Counted from the first letter of the stretch, positions 19,645 through 28,548 are shown. The stretch: 56,488 nucleotides of DNA from Cytophagales bacterium (GCA_013297825.1 JAAFIN010000004.1:1-56488), one strand, 5' to 3'. Numbers and translations: made by a program. Notes: generated by a model from the letters alone, not told the origin.

Positions 19645-19675
19645 CCATTCAACATTTATCATTCATAATTTATCA

Positions 19676-20386
19676 TTACAAATATTCTTTTCTTAATATT
19701 TCAGCAAATTGTGGTACGCCAATAGACGCTTTTTCAGCAATTTTATGAAGATTTTTGTATTTTTTGATGTCTGGAATATTGGGGTCAATAATGAATTTTG
19801 GAATATCATTTCCCACATAATCAATCAAACCAGCAGCAGGATATACTGCCATTGAAGTACCAATCACTGCAAAAATATCTGCTTCACTTGCCAAAACCGC
19901 AGCATTTTGGATAAGAGGCACGCTTTCCCCAAACCAAACTATATGAGGGCGAAGTTGTGAGCCTTTTTCACATTTATCGCCAATATTAAGCGGTTTGTCG
20001 TAAGCCCAATCATATACCAAAGTAGGGTCAAATGTACTTCGTACTTGGTTGAGTAATCCGTGAATGTGCATTATTTGGGTAGAACCCGCTTTTTCGTGAA
20101 GGTCATCTACATTTTGGGTAATAATACAAATTTCAAAATCTTTTTCTAAATCAGCAAGTGCCAAATGTCCCAAATTTGGTTTGGTTTGACCACATTGTAA
20201 ACGCCTTTCGTTATAAAATTTCAAAACCATTTCTTTATTTTTTGCCCAACCTTGCGGAGATGCAACTTCCATTACATCAAAATTTTCCCAAAGTCCGTCC
20301 ATATCCCTAAAAGTTTTGATGCCACTTTCTTGGCTAATTCCTGCACCTGTAAGCACTACAACACGTTTTTTGCGATTTTTTTCCAT
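19676..20386 (-). CDS. cobB: Sir2-family NAD-dependent protein deacylase, SIRT5-like
   Basis: Sirtuins remove acyl groups from lysines using NAD+. The 236-aa protein has the NAD motif LTGAGISQESGIKTFRD (residues 12-28), QNVDDLHEKAG (91-101) and the catalytic His of HIHG (H109). Y58 and R61 in KFYNERR form the Y-x-x-R pair that marks class III (SIRT5/CobB) enzymes with desuccinylase or demalonylase activity. The zinc-binding region (about 113-150) keeps a single Cys (C139) instead of the usual four, so structural zinc is probably absent; the following LRPHIVWFGE is intact. Substrate preference is inferred from motifs only. It follows a small lipoprotein gene but has its own terminator. Confidence 0.92.
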   Translation of the reverse strand: MEKNRKKRVVVLTGAGISQESGIKTFRDMDGLWENFDVMEVASPQGWAKNKEMVLKFYNERRLQCGQTKPNLGHLALADLEKDFEICIITQNVDDLHEKAGSTQIMHIHGLLNQVRSTFDPTLVYDWAYDKPLNIGDKCEKGSQLRPHIVWFGESVPLIQNAAVLASEADIFAVIGTSMAVYPAAGLIDYVGNDIPKFIIDPNIPDIKKYKNLHKIAEKASIGVPQFAEILRKEYL

Positions 20387-20416
20387 AAATAAATATTGAT
20401 TTTTTATAATTTAAAA

Positions 20417-20455
20417 AAATGGTCAGACCTCCATAAACTACGGTACAGACCATTT
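20417..20455 (-). terminator. Terminator after the 140-aa lipoprotein gene
   Basis: AAATGGTC and GACCATTT form an 8-bp stem around a 23-base loop. T runs follow on both strands. It lies 48 bases past the stop at 20503 and 31 bases before the sirtuin start. Confidence 0.6.
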
Positions 20456-20502
20456 TTTTTGAACTTTTTAAACCTTAAACTTTGAACCTTAAACTTTTTA
20501 AA

Positions 20503-20925
20503 TTACAAAGAATTTAAAAACTTTTCCACCCATTTTGCACCTTTGTTGCCCTTATCTTTGTAGCATTTCAAAATGGTTTTTCCATAACCCAAAAATGCTT
20601 TTCTGATAGCAGGTTTGCGTAATTTGCTATTACTAAGCATTTCTTCCAATTCTTTTTCTGAATATGTTTCAGCCAAAAATGCCTCCACACTTGGTGTGCT
20701 ACATTCACACAAAAGTCCATTTTTTACAGATTCAGGAATGACTTTATCCACAACCAAACCACCTATAAGCGGAAGAACAGTATTTGCGTATTTTTCTACG
20801 ATTTCTTTGGTGTCATCACAAGTATTGAGATTTACACGTTTTGCCAATTCTTGTTTTGGATTTTTGGTTTCACAAGAAAAAAAGGCTAACAACAGAAATA
20901 CAAAAGTAAAGATGTTTTTTTTCAT
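20503..20925 (-). CDS. Small lipoprotein of unknown function (140 aa)
   Basis: The N-terminus MKKNIFTFVFLLLAFFSCET is a lipoprotein signal with lipobox AFFSC, so the mature protein starts at Cys18. The remaining 120 residues are mostly helical, with four more cysteines (in NTCDD, LLCECS and ILKCYKD) that could pair in the periplasm. No family recognised. It is flanked by a 165-aa membrane protein upstream and the sirtuin downstream, with intergenic repeats between them, so an operon is not certain. Confidence 0.75.
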   Translation of the reverse strand: MKKNIFTFVFLLLAFFSCETKNPKQELAKRVNLNTCDDTKEIVEKYANTVLPLIGGLVVDKVIPESVKNGLLCECSTPSVEAFLAETYSEKELEEMLSNSKLRKPAIRKAFLGYGKTILKCYKDKGNKGAKWVEKFLNSL

Positions 20926-21022
20926 AAATAAAGGGAGTAAATGCCAGCAATTTACATAAAAAACGTAATAAAAAATAATATTTTTTTTGTGGATTTAGAA
21001 ACAAACAAAAAGTTAAATTCTT

Positions 21023-21520
21023 TTAATATTTAAGCCCAAGTTCATTTATATTTTTATCAACTTTGACCCATTCTGTTTTTTTATCTATGTCAGTTAAAAC
21101 ATTTTTAGTTATCATAAAAAATGGCGTTAAATAAAAAACTTCAACTGTTCTTTGGTTGTAGCCTAATGCACCAACATTCTGCATTTGAAATTCTACAGTT
21201 TTAAAACTCAAATATTTGTTTTGGTATAAAATCGTTTGTGTCTGCCAAGCACCTGTTGAAAATACAATTTTTGTTTGCCCAACAACCAAGATGAAAGCTA
21301 TCATTATCATTGGAAATATTGCTCCAATGATTTTTTTTGTTTTTACTTCAATAAAAATAAAATTCCATATTAAAATCAATGGTGTTTGAATTAAAAAACC
21401 AAAATAAACAAATGACTTTATATTTTGACTTTTAATTTCAAAAATTATTAAGCTATCCAATAGAAAAAATATAACTGTCAAGCCATAAATGATATTCAAT
21501 ATTTTGGTGTTTTTTGTCAA
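21023..21520 (-). CDS. Membrane protein of unknown function (165 aa)
   Basis: Three hydrophobic segments at about residues 8-30, 37-59 and 63-86 are followed by a soluble C-terminal half of about 80 residues (GAWQTQTILYQNKYLSFKTV...). The start ATG gives an N-terminus without a signal cleavage site. No family recognised. It lies about 230 bases after the 42-aa membrane ORF, and a repeat with CATTCTGAAAGAATTTGG sits between them. Confidence 0.65.
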   Translation of the reverse strand: MTKNTKILNIIYGLTVIFFLLDSLIIFEIKSQNIKSFVYFGFLIQTPLILIWNFIFIEVKTKKIIGAIFPMIMIAFILVVGQTKIVFSTGAWQTQTILYQNKYLSFKTVEFQMQNVGALGYNQRTVEVFYLTPFFMITKNVLTDIDKKTEWVKVDKNINELGLKY

Positions 21521-21751
21521 AATTAGGGGTGTTTTTTGGATAATATTTAGCTAATAAATAAACGTATTTTACGCATATTTTCTGTAAATTTAAAAATTGT
21601 AATTTATTTTTCCAAAAACTAAAAAAAGTTGGTTGTCTTACAATTTTTATGCAAAAAGAAAAAAAATAACTTTGCCATTCTGAAAGAATTTGGCTGTTTT
21701 GTGCGACAAATTGAAACAGAATTAGAAAACAAATAAATCATTTTGCCTTAT

Positions 21752-21880
21752 TTACCACCAACCCATTCCCCAACCACCAAATAAAACCAACAAAAAAAGT
21801 ACTAAAAATAAGTACAAAATACCATCTACTTGTATGTAGGCTTTGTATTGCTCCAAAAAGTTTTTTAAGAATCTTAGCAT
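21752..21880 (-). CDS. 42-residue membrane protein ending GGWGMGWW
   Basis: This short ORF starts at ATG 21880, 18 bases after the stop of the 86-aa membrane gene, and ends TAA at 21752. It reads MLRFLKNFLEQYKAYIQVDG, then one hydrophobic helix (about residues 21-34, ILYLFLVLFLLVLF), then GGWGMGWW. The amphipathic N-terminus, single helix and tryptophan/glycine end are typical of a real small membrane protein rather than chance. No family recognised. It is probably co-transcribed with the upstream gene. Confidence 0.6.
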   Translation of the reverse strand: MLRFLKNFLEQYKAYIQVDGILYLFLVLFLLVLFGGWGMGWW

Positions 21881-21898
21881 ATTTTTTTTATTTTAATC

Positions 21899-22159
21899 TT
21901 AATGAAAAAAAACTGTAATAACTCCCCAAAATAAAGCAAAACCGCCATATATTGTGGTTTCATCAAATATTTTGTAATGAAATTTTGCTAATAAAAACAT
22001 AATTGTATTGATAACTGTCAAGGTAGGAGGTACAAATAATATAATCGCAAAAGGTGCCATACTCATACCAAATAATGCACCACCTACGTAAGTAGAAATT
22101 ATTATAGAAACAAATATTATACAAACAAAATTGATGGCTAATATTCTTAAAAATTTCAT
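21899..22159 (-). CDS. Small membrane protein of unknown function (86 aa)
   Basis: Hydrophobic segments at about residues 5-27, 34-58 and 68-85 make this an almost wholly membrane-embedded protein; TMAPF-like GMSMAPFAIILFVPPTLTVI is its core. No family recognised. The 42-aa membrane ORF follows 18 bases downstream, and hisC ends 81 bases upstream on the same strand. Confidence 0.65.
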   Translation of the reverse strand: MKFLRILAINFVCIIFVSIIISTYVGGALFGMSMAPFAIILFVPPTLTVINTIMFLLAKFHYKIFDETTIYGGFALFWGVITVFFH

Positions 22160-22240
22160 ATTTTTTATCTTGGATTTTAGGTTTTGTTTGATGAATATAA
22201 CATTTTATTTGCAAAATTTAATCTGTATAAAAAATAATTT

Positions 22241-23437
22241 CTAATTCTTAATTTCTAATTCCCAATTCATAATTCTCTCCACGATTTCGTTATTTTCTGC
22301 AAAAGTTCCTATGGTAATTCTAAGACAATTTTCACAACCTTTTACATTAGTACGATTACGAACTACGATTCCATTTTTTAGCAAATATTGATACATTTCA
22401 TTTGCATCTTTTACTTTTACCAAAATAAAATTTGCATCAGAAGGATAAATTTTTTCTACCAAAGTCGAATTTTTTAATCCATTTTCCAAAAAAATACGTT
22501 GTTCTAATAATTCATTCACAAAATTATCTTTTTTATGCCACTGTTTTATGGCATTTAGAGCTACTTCTTGTGTGTGTTGGTTGATGTTGTAAGGTGGTTT
22601 GATTTTATTTAAAAAACTAATCAATAATTCATCACCAAAGGCAATTCCCAAACGAATATCTGCAAGTCCCCACGCTTTGGAAAATGTACGCAGGATTACA
22701 AGATTTTTGAATTTTTGAAGGTTTTTGAGCCAAAAAATTTGGTCTTTTGCAAAATCAATGTAAGCCTCATCTATTACCACAAGTGCGTGATTTTCGTTGT
22801 TATTTTCATCATTAGTTTTTTGCAAAATCTCCAAAATATCATTTGTATTTAATGAATTTCCTGTTGGATTATTAGGCGAACAAAGAAAAATTATTTTGGT
22901 ATTTTTATCCAAATTTTCAAAAATTTTTGGCAAATTTAATTGAAAATTATTGTCCAAAGGCACTTCTTTAATGCCAACATTATGAATATTAGCACTTACT
23001 TCGTACATTCCATAAGTGGGCGTACAAGTCAGAATATTATCTTGTGAAGGCTCACACATCAATCTAATCAGCAAATCAATAGGCTCATCACTGCCATTGC
23101 CAAAAAATACATTTTCAGGTTTTAATAAAATTTTGTCATCAAAATTTTCTGAATTTTGTTTATCTTCTAAATTAGTTTCTTCAAATGTTTTTATGATTAA
23201 AGAATTTAATTTTTCAGTCAAAAAAAATTTCAGCTCACGTTGTAATGGGTCAGGGTAGCGATTATGAAAATATTTGGCTACACTTCCCATTGCATTTTCG
23301 TTGGCATCTAAAAAAATATCTGCAGAAATATCTGTTTTGGAATTTGTTTTAGCATTTTTTTTAAATTCATCTCTTGCAGAAGAATATGGTTTTATGCCCA
23401 ATAAATGTGGGCGTATGTGTTGAAGAAGGTCAAACAT
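22241..23437 (-). CDS. hisC: Histidinol-phosphate aminotransferase
   Basis: HisC is the PLP enzyme that transaminates imidazole-acetol phosphate in histidine synthesis. The 398-aa protein shows the fold type I pattern: LDANENAMG at the start, NVFFGNGSDEPIDLLIRL, CTPTYGMYEVSA, IIFLCSPNNPTGN, VVIDEAYIDFA, and the PLP lysine in LRTFSKAWGLADIRLG, with LRITIGTFAENN at the end. An Asn/Asp/Glu-rich insertion near residues 85-105 makes it longer than usual. The last residues (NWELEIKN) are encoded by the intergenic AATTGGGAATTAGAAATTAA type repeat, so the C-terminus has grown into repeat DNA. No other his genes adjoin it. Confidence 0.95.
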   Translation of the reverse strand: MFDLLQHIRPHLLGIKPYSSARDEFKKNAKTNSKTDISADIFLDANENAMGSVAKYFHNRYPDPLQRELKFFLTEKLNSLIIKTFEETNLEDKQNSENFDDKILLKPENVFFGNGSDEPIDLLIRLMCEPSQDNILTCTPTYGMYEVSANIHNVGIKEVPLDNNFQLNLPKIFENLDKNTKIIFLCSPNNPTGNSLNTNDILEILQKTNDENNNENHALVVIDEAYIDFAKDQIFWLKNLQKFKNLVILRTFSKAWGLADIRLGIAFGDELLISFLNKIKPPYNINQHTQEVALNAIKQWHKKDNFVNELLEQRIFLENGLKNSTLVEKIYPSDANFILVKVKDANEMYQYLLKNGIVVRNRTNVKGCENCLRITIGTFAENNEIVERIMNWELEIKN

Positions 23438-23646
23438 TGGAGCAGGATTTTCAGGATTTTAAGATTAACAGGATTAAACAGCCAAGCAATTAAAAATTAG
23501 AAATGGGGAATTAGGAATGAAATGCAAATTAAAAATGTATAATCATTAAATTTAAAAATTAAAATTATTTTAAAAATAATTAGAATAAAATTTTGAATAT
23601 TAAGATATTTTCGCTATAAATTCCTAATTCCTAATTCCTAATTGAA

Positions 23647-24480
23647 TTAAGGGAATTTCGGATATTGATTAAAGTCAGGTTGGCGTTTTTCCAAAAATGC
23701 TTTTTTGCCTTCTTGTGCTTCCTCGCTTAGATAATACAATAAAGTTGCATTACCAGCAAGCTCTTGAATACCAGCTTGACCGTCAAGTTCAGCATTAAAC
23801 GAAGATTTTAGCATACGCAATGCAATAGGTGATTTTTCTAAAATTTTGCTACACCATTCTATTGTGGTTTTTTCCAAATCAGCCAAAGGCACAACTTTAT
23901 TTACAAGCCCCATTTTGTCTGCTTCTTGTGCATCATAAAAATCACACAAATACCAAATTTCTCGTGCTTTTTTTTGTCCTACAATTCTTGCCAAATACGA
24001 GGCACCAAAACCACCATCAAAACTTCCTACTTTAGGCCCTGTTTGTCCAAATTTTGCGTTATCTGCACAAATGGTAAGGTCGCAAACTACGTGTAATACG
24101 TGTCCGCCACCTACTGCCCAACCTGCTACCATTGCAATAACAGGTTTTGGAATACTGCGAATTTGTTTTTGAAAGTCTAATACATTGAGGCGAGGAATAC
24201 CGTCATTGCCTACATATCCGCCCACGCCTCGCACACTTTGGTCGCCACCACTACAAAATGCCTCATCACCTTCACCTGTAAGGATTATTACGCCAATTTT
24301 GTCGTCATATCTGCACATATCCATTGCCTCACGCATTTCTGATACGGTAAGAGGTGTAAAAGCATTGTGTTTTTCAGGGCGATTGATGCTGATTTTGCCA
24401 ATACCTGTTGAACGATTTTCAGGTTGATGAAAAGAAAATTTGATTTCTTTAAATTCTTTAATGGTTTCCCAAGTTATCAT
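23647..24480 (-). CDS. menB: 1,4-dihydroxy-2-naphthoyl-CoA synthase
   Basis: MenB closes the naphthoate ring in menaquinone synthesis. From the ATG at 24480 ([10 protein letters not shown]) the protein is 277 aa, the usual length; an in-frame ATG at 24531 would add 17 residues that do not look like the family. Crotonase-fold marks are present: [33 protein letters not shown], the oxyanion and substrate region [40 protein letters not shown] and [11 protein letters not shown] at the end. It is upstream of hisC on the same strand, separated by repeat-rich DNA. Other men genes are not in the window. Confidence 0.96.
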   Translation of the reverse strand: MITWETIKEFKEIKFSFHQPENRSTGIGKISINRPEKHNAFTPLTVSEMREAMDMCRYDDKIGVIILTGEGDEAFCSGGDQSVRGVGGYVGNDGIPRLNVLDFQKQIRSIPKPVIAMVAGWAVGGGHVLHVVCDLTICADNAKFGQTGPKVGSFDGGFGASYLARIVGQKKAREIWYLCDFYDAQEADKMGLVNKVVPLADLEKTTIEWCSKILEKSPIALRMLKSSFNAELDGQAGIQELAGNATLLYYLSEEAQEGKKAFLEKRQPDFNQYPKFP

Positions 24481-24677
24481 ATTACTTTTTAATTTATATT
24501 TTTGTATTATATTTTTTGCAAAAAAAGCCATTTTTTACCAAAAAACTAAATTTTTTGGGTAAAGTTTTTTAGTATTAAAAATACAAAATAATTAGAAAAA
24601 ATGTTTTGAACTATTTTGGTTAATTTTTGGTTGTGTTTTTTAACATTAAAAATAAATAAAAAGATTGACTTAAAAAA

Positions 24678-24827
24678 ATGGCTGACCACGAAATTCCTGA
24701 TTTAAAAGAACAAGTATTAGAAAAATTAAAAACCATTTATGACCCTGAAATTCCTGTTAATATATTTGAATTGGGGCTTATTTATGACATAAAAATTTTT
24801 CCTATCAACAATGTACGAAATTCCTGA
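24678..24827 (+). pseudogene. Truncated N-terminal copy of the SufT-like gene
   Basis: ATG at 24678 begins MADHEIPDLKEQVLEKLKTI and follows the SufT-like sequence for 46 residues, then runs out of frame as RNS and stops at 24825-24827. The cause is a 127-bp direct duplication, which is not a multiple of three. It overlaps the start of the intact downstream ORF (24811) by 17 bases. The original start of the ancestral gene was probably here. Confidence 0.85.
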
Positions 24828-24941
24828 TTTAAAAGAACAAGTATTAGAAAAATTAAAAACCATTTATGACCCTGAAATTCCTGTTAATATATTTGAATTG
24901 GGGCTTATTTATGACATAAAAATTTTTCCTATCAACAATGT
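24688..24941. repeat. Perfect 127-bp tandem duplication in the SufT-like gene
   Basis: Bases 24688-24814 are repeated without visible difference at 24815-24941. Both begin ACGAAATTCCTGATTTAAAA and end CCTATCAACAATGT. The junction creates ATGTACGAAATTCC, which supplies a new start codon for the second copy. Confidence 0.95.
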
Positions 24942-25125
24942 TTATGTGTTGATGACGCTTACCTCTCCAAATTGCCCTTCTGCTGAAGAACTCCCTAATG
25001 AAGTTCGCACCAAAACCAAACTAATTTATGGTGTGAATGACGTAGAAGTTGAAATCACTTTTGACCCTCCTTATCAAACTGATATGATGTCAGAAGCTGC
25101 AAAATTGGAATTGGGATTTATGTAG
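24811..25125 (+). CDS. SufT-like / MIP18-family (DUF59) Fe-S cluster assembly protein
   Basis: DUF59/SufT proteins help mature iron-sulfur proteins. The 104-aa ORF has the family pattern: LKTIYDPEIPVNIFELGLIY, MTLTSPNCPSAEELPNEV with the conserved Cys (C55), and VEVEITFDPPYQTDMMSEAA. Compared with the frame upstream (MADHEIPD...) it begins MYEIPD..., because a 127-bp duplication broke the original reading frame and its junction provides the ATG at 24811. The protein is otherwise complete and likely functional, though its upstream signals are now duplicated gene sequence. No other suf genes adjoin it. Confidence 0.9.
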   Translation: MYEIPDLKEQVLEKLKTIYDPEIPVNIFELGLIYDIKIFPINNVYVLMTLTSPNCPSAEELPNEVRTKTKLIYGVNDVEVEITFDPPYQTDMMSEAAKLELGFM

Positions 25126-25277
25126 TTTAAAAAGTTCAAAAAGTTCAAGGTTCAAAGTTCAAAGTTCAAGGTTTAAAGTTCAAAAAATTTAAAATCTTGT
25201 GTCATTCTGAAAGAATCTGGCTGTTTTGTATTTGGCTGTTTCATTCATAATTCATAATTAAAAATTCATAATTATTC

Positions 25278-25703
25278 ATGTATCCTGAACATTTAGTAGC
25301 TCCTATGCGTCAAGATTTGACTGCGGTGGGCTTTCAAGAGTTAAAATCAGCACAAGATGTAGATAATTTTGTGCAAAATCAGAAAGGTGTGGCAATTATT
25401 GTCATTAATTCTGTGTGTGGTTGTGCAGCAGGTGCTGCGCGTCCAGGCGTAAAATTTGCGTTGGAAAATTCAGCCCTAAAACCTGACCAACTTGTAACCG
25501 TATTTGCAGGTGCTGATACAGAAGCAACCGCCAAAATGCGTGAATATTTGTTGCCTTATCCGCCTTCTTCACCTTCTATTGCTATTATGAAAGATGGCGA
25601 ATTGGTGCATTTTATTGAGCGTCATCACATTGAAGGACGTAATGCGTTGATGATAGGCACACATTTGCAAAATGCAATCGCAGAATTTTGTGAAGTAGCT
25701 TAA
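25278..25703 (+). CDS. BrxA/BrxB-type bacilliredoxin
   Basis: Bacilliredoxins (YphP/YqiW, formerly DUF1094) remove bacillithiol from protein thiols in the cytoplasm. The 141-aa protein has the whole family pattern: MYPEHLVAPMRQDLTAVGFQ at the start, the active-site CGC in NSVCGCAAGAARPG (C47 and C49), TVFAGADTEATAKMREY, PYPPSSPSIAIMKDGELVHF and ERHHIEGRNA. Presence implies that bacillithiol or a similar low-molecular-weight thiol is made by this organism; no bsh genes are in the window. It stands alone after an intergenic GGCTGTTT repeat. Confidence 0.92.
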   Translation: MYPEHLVAPMRQDLTAVGFQELKSAQDVDNFVQNQKGVAIIVINSVCGCAAGAARPGVKFALENSALKPDQLVTVFAGADTEATAKMREYLLPYPPSSPSIAIMKDGELVHFIERHHIEGRNALMIGTHLQNAIAEFCEVA

Positions 25704-25860
25704 AAAATTTTTTTTTGAAAATAAAAACTTTGTGGAAATAAATCTTAAATTTGTATATAATTTTTAGATTTTATTCTGCAAAGTTTTTTTTGTTTTTTAT
25801 TTCAAAATAAAATTGGGACAGTAATCAGAATTTTATATAACTTTTTTAAATATTTTTCCT

Positions 25861-25868
25861 TAATTTTG
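25861..25868 (+). promoter_or_regulatory. Candidate -7 box for hppD
   Basis: TAATTTTG matches TAnnTTTG 120 bases before the ATG. No TTG box is seen at 19-21 bases upstream. Confidence 0.35.
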
Positions 25869-25988
25869 CAAAAAAACAAAAATAAATATTGGAATAATAC
25901 AAAATTTTAATTTTTTAAATTTTTTGAACTTTTAACTTTTTTGAGCTTTTGAACCTTAAACTTTGAACCTTTTAAACGTAATAAAACT

Positions 25989-27083
25989 ATGGCAACTGAT
26001 TTTCTTCCTTTGATAGGCACTGACCACATAGAATTTTATGTAGGAAATGCCAAACAAGCGTCTTATTTTTATCAATCCGCTTTTGGATTTGAGTTAGTGG
26101 CTTATGCTGGCCCTGAAACAGGTATCAAAGAAAAAGCCTCTTATATGTTGCAACAAGGCAAAATTCGCTTTGTATTCACTACTGCACTTTATCCTAATAG
26201 CCTAATCGCTGAACACGTGCATAAACACGGTGATGGTGTAAAAGTGCTTGCTTTAGAGGTGGAAGATGCAGAAAAAGCATTTTATAATACAATGCAAAGA
26301 GGTGCAAAAGCCATTCAAGAGCCTACTACCCTCAAAGATGAATTTGGCGAAGTAAAAATTGCGTCTATCCAAACGTATGGTGATACAATCCATACTTTTG
26401 TAGAACGTACTAATTACAAAGGTGCATTTTTGCCTGGTTTTGTTGCCAAAAAAAGCAATGTAAAAACATCTTCCATAGGTTTAAAACACGTAGACCATTG
26501 TGTAGGCAATGTAGAACTTGGTAGAATGAACGAATGGGTAAAATTTTATGAAGATGTAATGGGTTTTTCGTTGTTGATAACATTTGATGACCAAGATATT
26601 TCAACAGAATACAGTTCTTTGATGTCAAAAGTTGTTTCTAATGGAAATGGTTATGTAAAATTCCCTATCAACGAACCTGCATCTGGTGCAAGAAAATCAC
26701 AAATTGAAGAATATTTAGATTTTTATCAAGGTGCTGGTGTGCAACATATTGCGATTGCTACTGACAATATTATTGACACTGTGGGCGAATTACGTGCAAG
26801 AGGAATTGATTTTCTTTCTGTGCCTGAAACCTATTATGAAACCCTAAAACAACGTGTAGGCGTAATAGATGAGGATATTCAAGCAATCAAAAAACTCAAT
26901 ATTCTTGTGGATAGAGATGAGGAAGGTTATTTATTGCAAATCTTTACAAAACCTGTGGAAGACAGACCAACTTTATTTTTTGAAATTATCCAACGCAAAG
27001 GTGCAACTTCTTTCGGAAAAGGCAATTTTAAAGCACTTTTTGAGGCAATAGAAAGAGAACAAGCACTTAGAGGAAACCTTTAA
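25989..27083 (+). CDS. hppD: 4-hydroxyphenylpyruvate dioxygenase
   Basis: HppD converts 4-hydroxyphenylpyruvate to homogentisate in tyrosine breakdown. The 364-aa protein has two VOC domains (about 8-155 and 160-345). The iron ligands are H170 in KHVDHCVGNV, H253 in GVQHIAIATDNI and E332 in LFFEIIQRKG; the C-terminal family signature SFGKGNFKALFEAIEREQ follows. All residues needed for activity are present. It is monocistronic by appearance, with an AT-rich gap on each side and a candidate hairpin terminator at 27261-27312. Other genes of tyrosine degradation are not nearby. Confidence 0.97.
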   Translation: MATDFLPLIGTDHIEFYVGNAKQASYFYQSAFGFELVAYAGPETGIKEKASYMLQQGKIRFVFTTALYPNSLIAEHVHKHGDGVKVLALEVEDAEKAFYNTMQRGAKAIQEPTTLKDEFGEVKIASIQTYGDTIHTFVERTNYKGAFLPGFVAKKSNVKTSSIGLKHVDHCVGNVELGRMNEWVKFYEDVMGFSLLITFDDQDISTEYSSLMSKVVSNGNGYVKFPINEPASGARKSQIEEYLDFYQGAGVQHIAIATDNIIDTVGELRARGIDFLSVPETYYETLKQRVGVIDEDIQAIKKLNILVDRDEEGYLLQIFTKPVEDRPTLFFEIIQRKGATSFGKGNFKALFEAIEREQALRGNL

Positions 27084-27539
27084 TAATGTTGTTGAATGAT
27101 AAATGTTGAATGGTAAATGAAACAGCCAAAAGCCTTTTTCTCTTATTTTGTTATTAGGGTTTTCAAAATTTTACAAAAAAAAGAAAAAAAATCCGTGAAA
27201 ATCTGTGTTAATCCGTAAAATCCGTGTTCCAAAATGGTTTCATTTAAAGAACTCTAATAAAAAACGAAAATATATTATTTTGCAAAAGATAATACATTTT
27301 CGTTTTTTTTGTTTTAGAACAAAAAATTTTTAAAAACACAAATAAAAAATATTTTTTCAACTTTTATTTTTATTTAAAAAAAAAATATTTAACTTTATCA
27401 AATATTTTATTTTTTTAAAGTTTTTCTTTTTTAAAGCAAAATTTTTTATCATAAAAAACCCAATAATTTTGTTATTTATTTAACAAATATTGTTCATAAT
27501 TATTGACCCAAATTATTGACCCAAAATTTTGATACAAAT
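27084..27539. other. Gene-free AT-rich stretch after hppD
   Basis: Contents: an AAACAGCCAAA repeat joined to TGTTGAATGGTAAATG (27095-27130); imperfect repeats of the form AATCCGTGAAAATCTGTG (27189-27228); an imperfect terminator-like hairpin AACGAAAA...TTTTCGTT followed by T8 (27261-27312); and a candidate -7 box TAATTTTG at 27464-27471 for the TPR gene. No ORF or RNA gene seen. Confidence 0.6.
27261..27312 (+). terminator. Probable terminator after hppD
   Basis: AACGAAAA at 27263 pairs with TTTTCGTT at 27297, with further imperfect pairing inside (TATTAT/ATAATA), and a run of eight T follows. Confidence 0.65.
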
Positions 27540-28427
27540 ATGACACACCCCACCACTACTGAAGACCAACTACAAGAGTATCTTTTGTTGAGTGAAAAAG
27601 AACCCAACAATGTGTATTATCTCAAACAAGTAGCATATTTTTATCAACAATTACAAGAATATGATGATGCACTCATTTATCATAAAAAAGTAGAAAAACT
27701 CACTCCTGATGATGCTTGGAATTGGAGTAATATAGGATATTGTGTCCAATATCAAGGCAATTTTTATGAAGCCCTGCAATGTCATTTGAGGGCTTATCAA
27801 TTAGACCCAAGCGACCATTGGAACACCAGTAACCTTGCTTATTGTTACCAACAAATAGAAGAATATCGTACTGCAATTTATTACCACGAATTGCTCTTAG
27901 AAAAAGACTCCCAAGATGTGTGGGCGTTGCAAAGTATAGGTTATTGTTACCAAGAATTGTATGAATACAAAAAAGCTATAGAATTTTATCATCTTTCAGA
28001 TAAATACGCCCCCAACAATCTTGTTGTATTGGATAATTTAGGCTTTTGTTATCAAGCCATTGACCAATTACGCACTTCGTTATTTTATTTTGATAAAGTA
28101 CGACAAATTGCTCCTACCGAAACCTGGAATTTTGGGCTTACGGGTTGGGTATATTTTAGGTTAGGAAATATGCAAAAAGCAGGGGAGTTTTTAGCAAAAA
28201 ATTATGAATTGCGTCCAGAAGAAAATCCAAGTATTTTGTATTATGCGCATTGGTGTTTGGTCATGGGACATTATAGCGAAGCATTGGACGCATACCAAAA
28301 AAGTAAATCACTCTACGAAGATAGAGATGAATTTTTGGACGATATAGAAGAACATTATCCTTTTCTTGCCAAACAAGGCATAGATATTAGCACTTTTAGG
28401 ACAATAAAAATTCAACTTAGTATTTAA
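27540..28427 (+). CDS. Tetratricopeptide repeat protein (295 aa)
   Basis: About six consecutive TPR units span residues 10-265, each near 34 residues, e.g. AWNWSNIGYCVQYQGNFYEA, HWNTSNLAYCYQQIEEYRTA and VWALQSIGYCYQELYEYKKA. The GYCYQ theme recurs in nearly every unit. No signal peptide or membrane segment, so probably a cytoplasmic scaffold. I chose ATG 27540 (MTHPTTTEDQ) over an in-frame TTG at 27516 because nothing supports the eight extra residues. Partner unknown. Its 3' side runs directly into tandem repeats. Confidence 0.85.
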   Translation: MTHPTTTEDQLQEYLLLSEKEPNNVYYLKQVAYFYQQLQEYDDALIYHKKVEKLTPDDAWNWSNIGYCVQYQGNFYEALQCHLRAYQLDPSDHWNTSNLAYCYQQIEEYRTAIYYHELLLEKDSQDVWALQSIGYCYQELYEYKKAIEFYHLSDKYAPNNLVVLDNLGFCYQAIDQLRTSLFYFDKVRQIAPTETWNFGLTGWVYFRLGNMQKAGEFLAKNYELRPEENPSILYYAHWCLVMGHYSEALDAYQKSKSLYEDRDEFLDDIEEHYPFLAKQGIDISTFRTIKIQLSI

Positions 28428-28430
28428 TAA

Positions 28431-28548
28431 AGGAATCAGGAATTAGTGGTCAGGAATCAGGAATTAGTGGTCAGGAATCAGGAATTAATAGTCAGGAATT
28501 AGTAGTCAGGAGTTAATAGTCAGGAATTAGTAGTCAGGAGTCAGGAAA
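28431..28548. repeat. Degenerate tandem repeats of TCAGGAATTAGTAG type
   Basis: Units of about 14-22 bases (AATCAGGAATTAGTGGTC and shorter forms) run head to tail directly after the TPR gene stop codon, with drift between copies. Confidence 0.85.

Noticed and set aside
16403-23437. trpF and hisC as part of one amino acid biosynthesis cluster
   Set aside because: They are over 5 kb apart on opposite strands with unrelated genes between them and no other trp or his genes.
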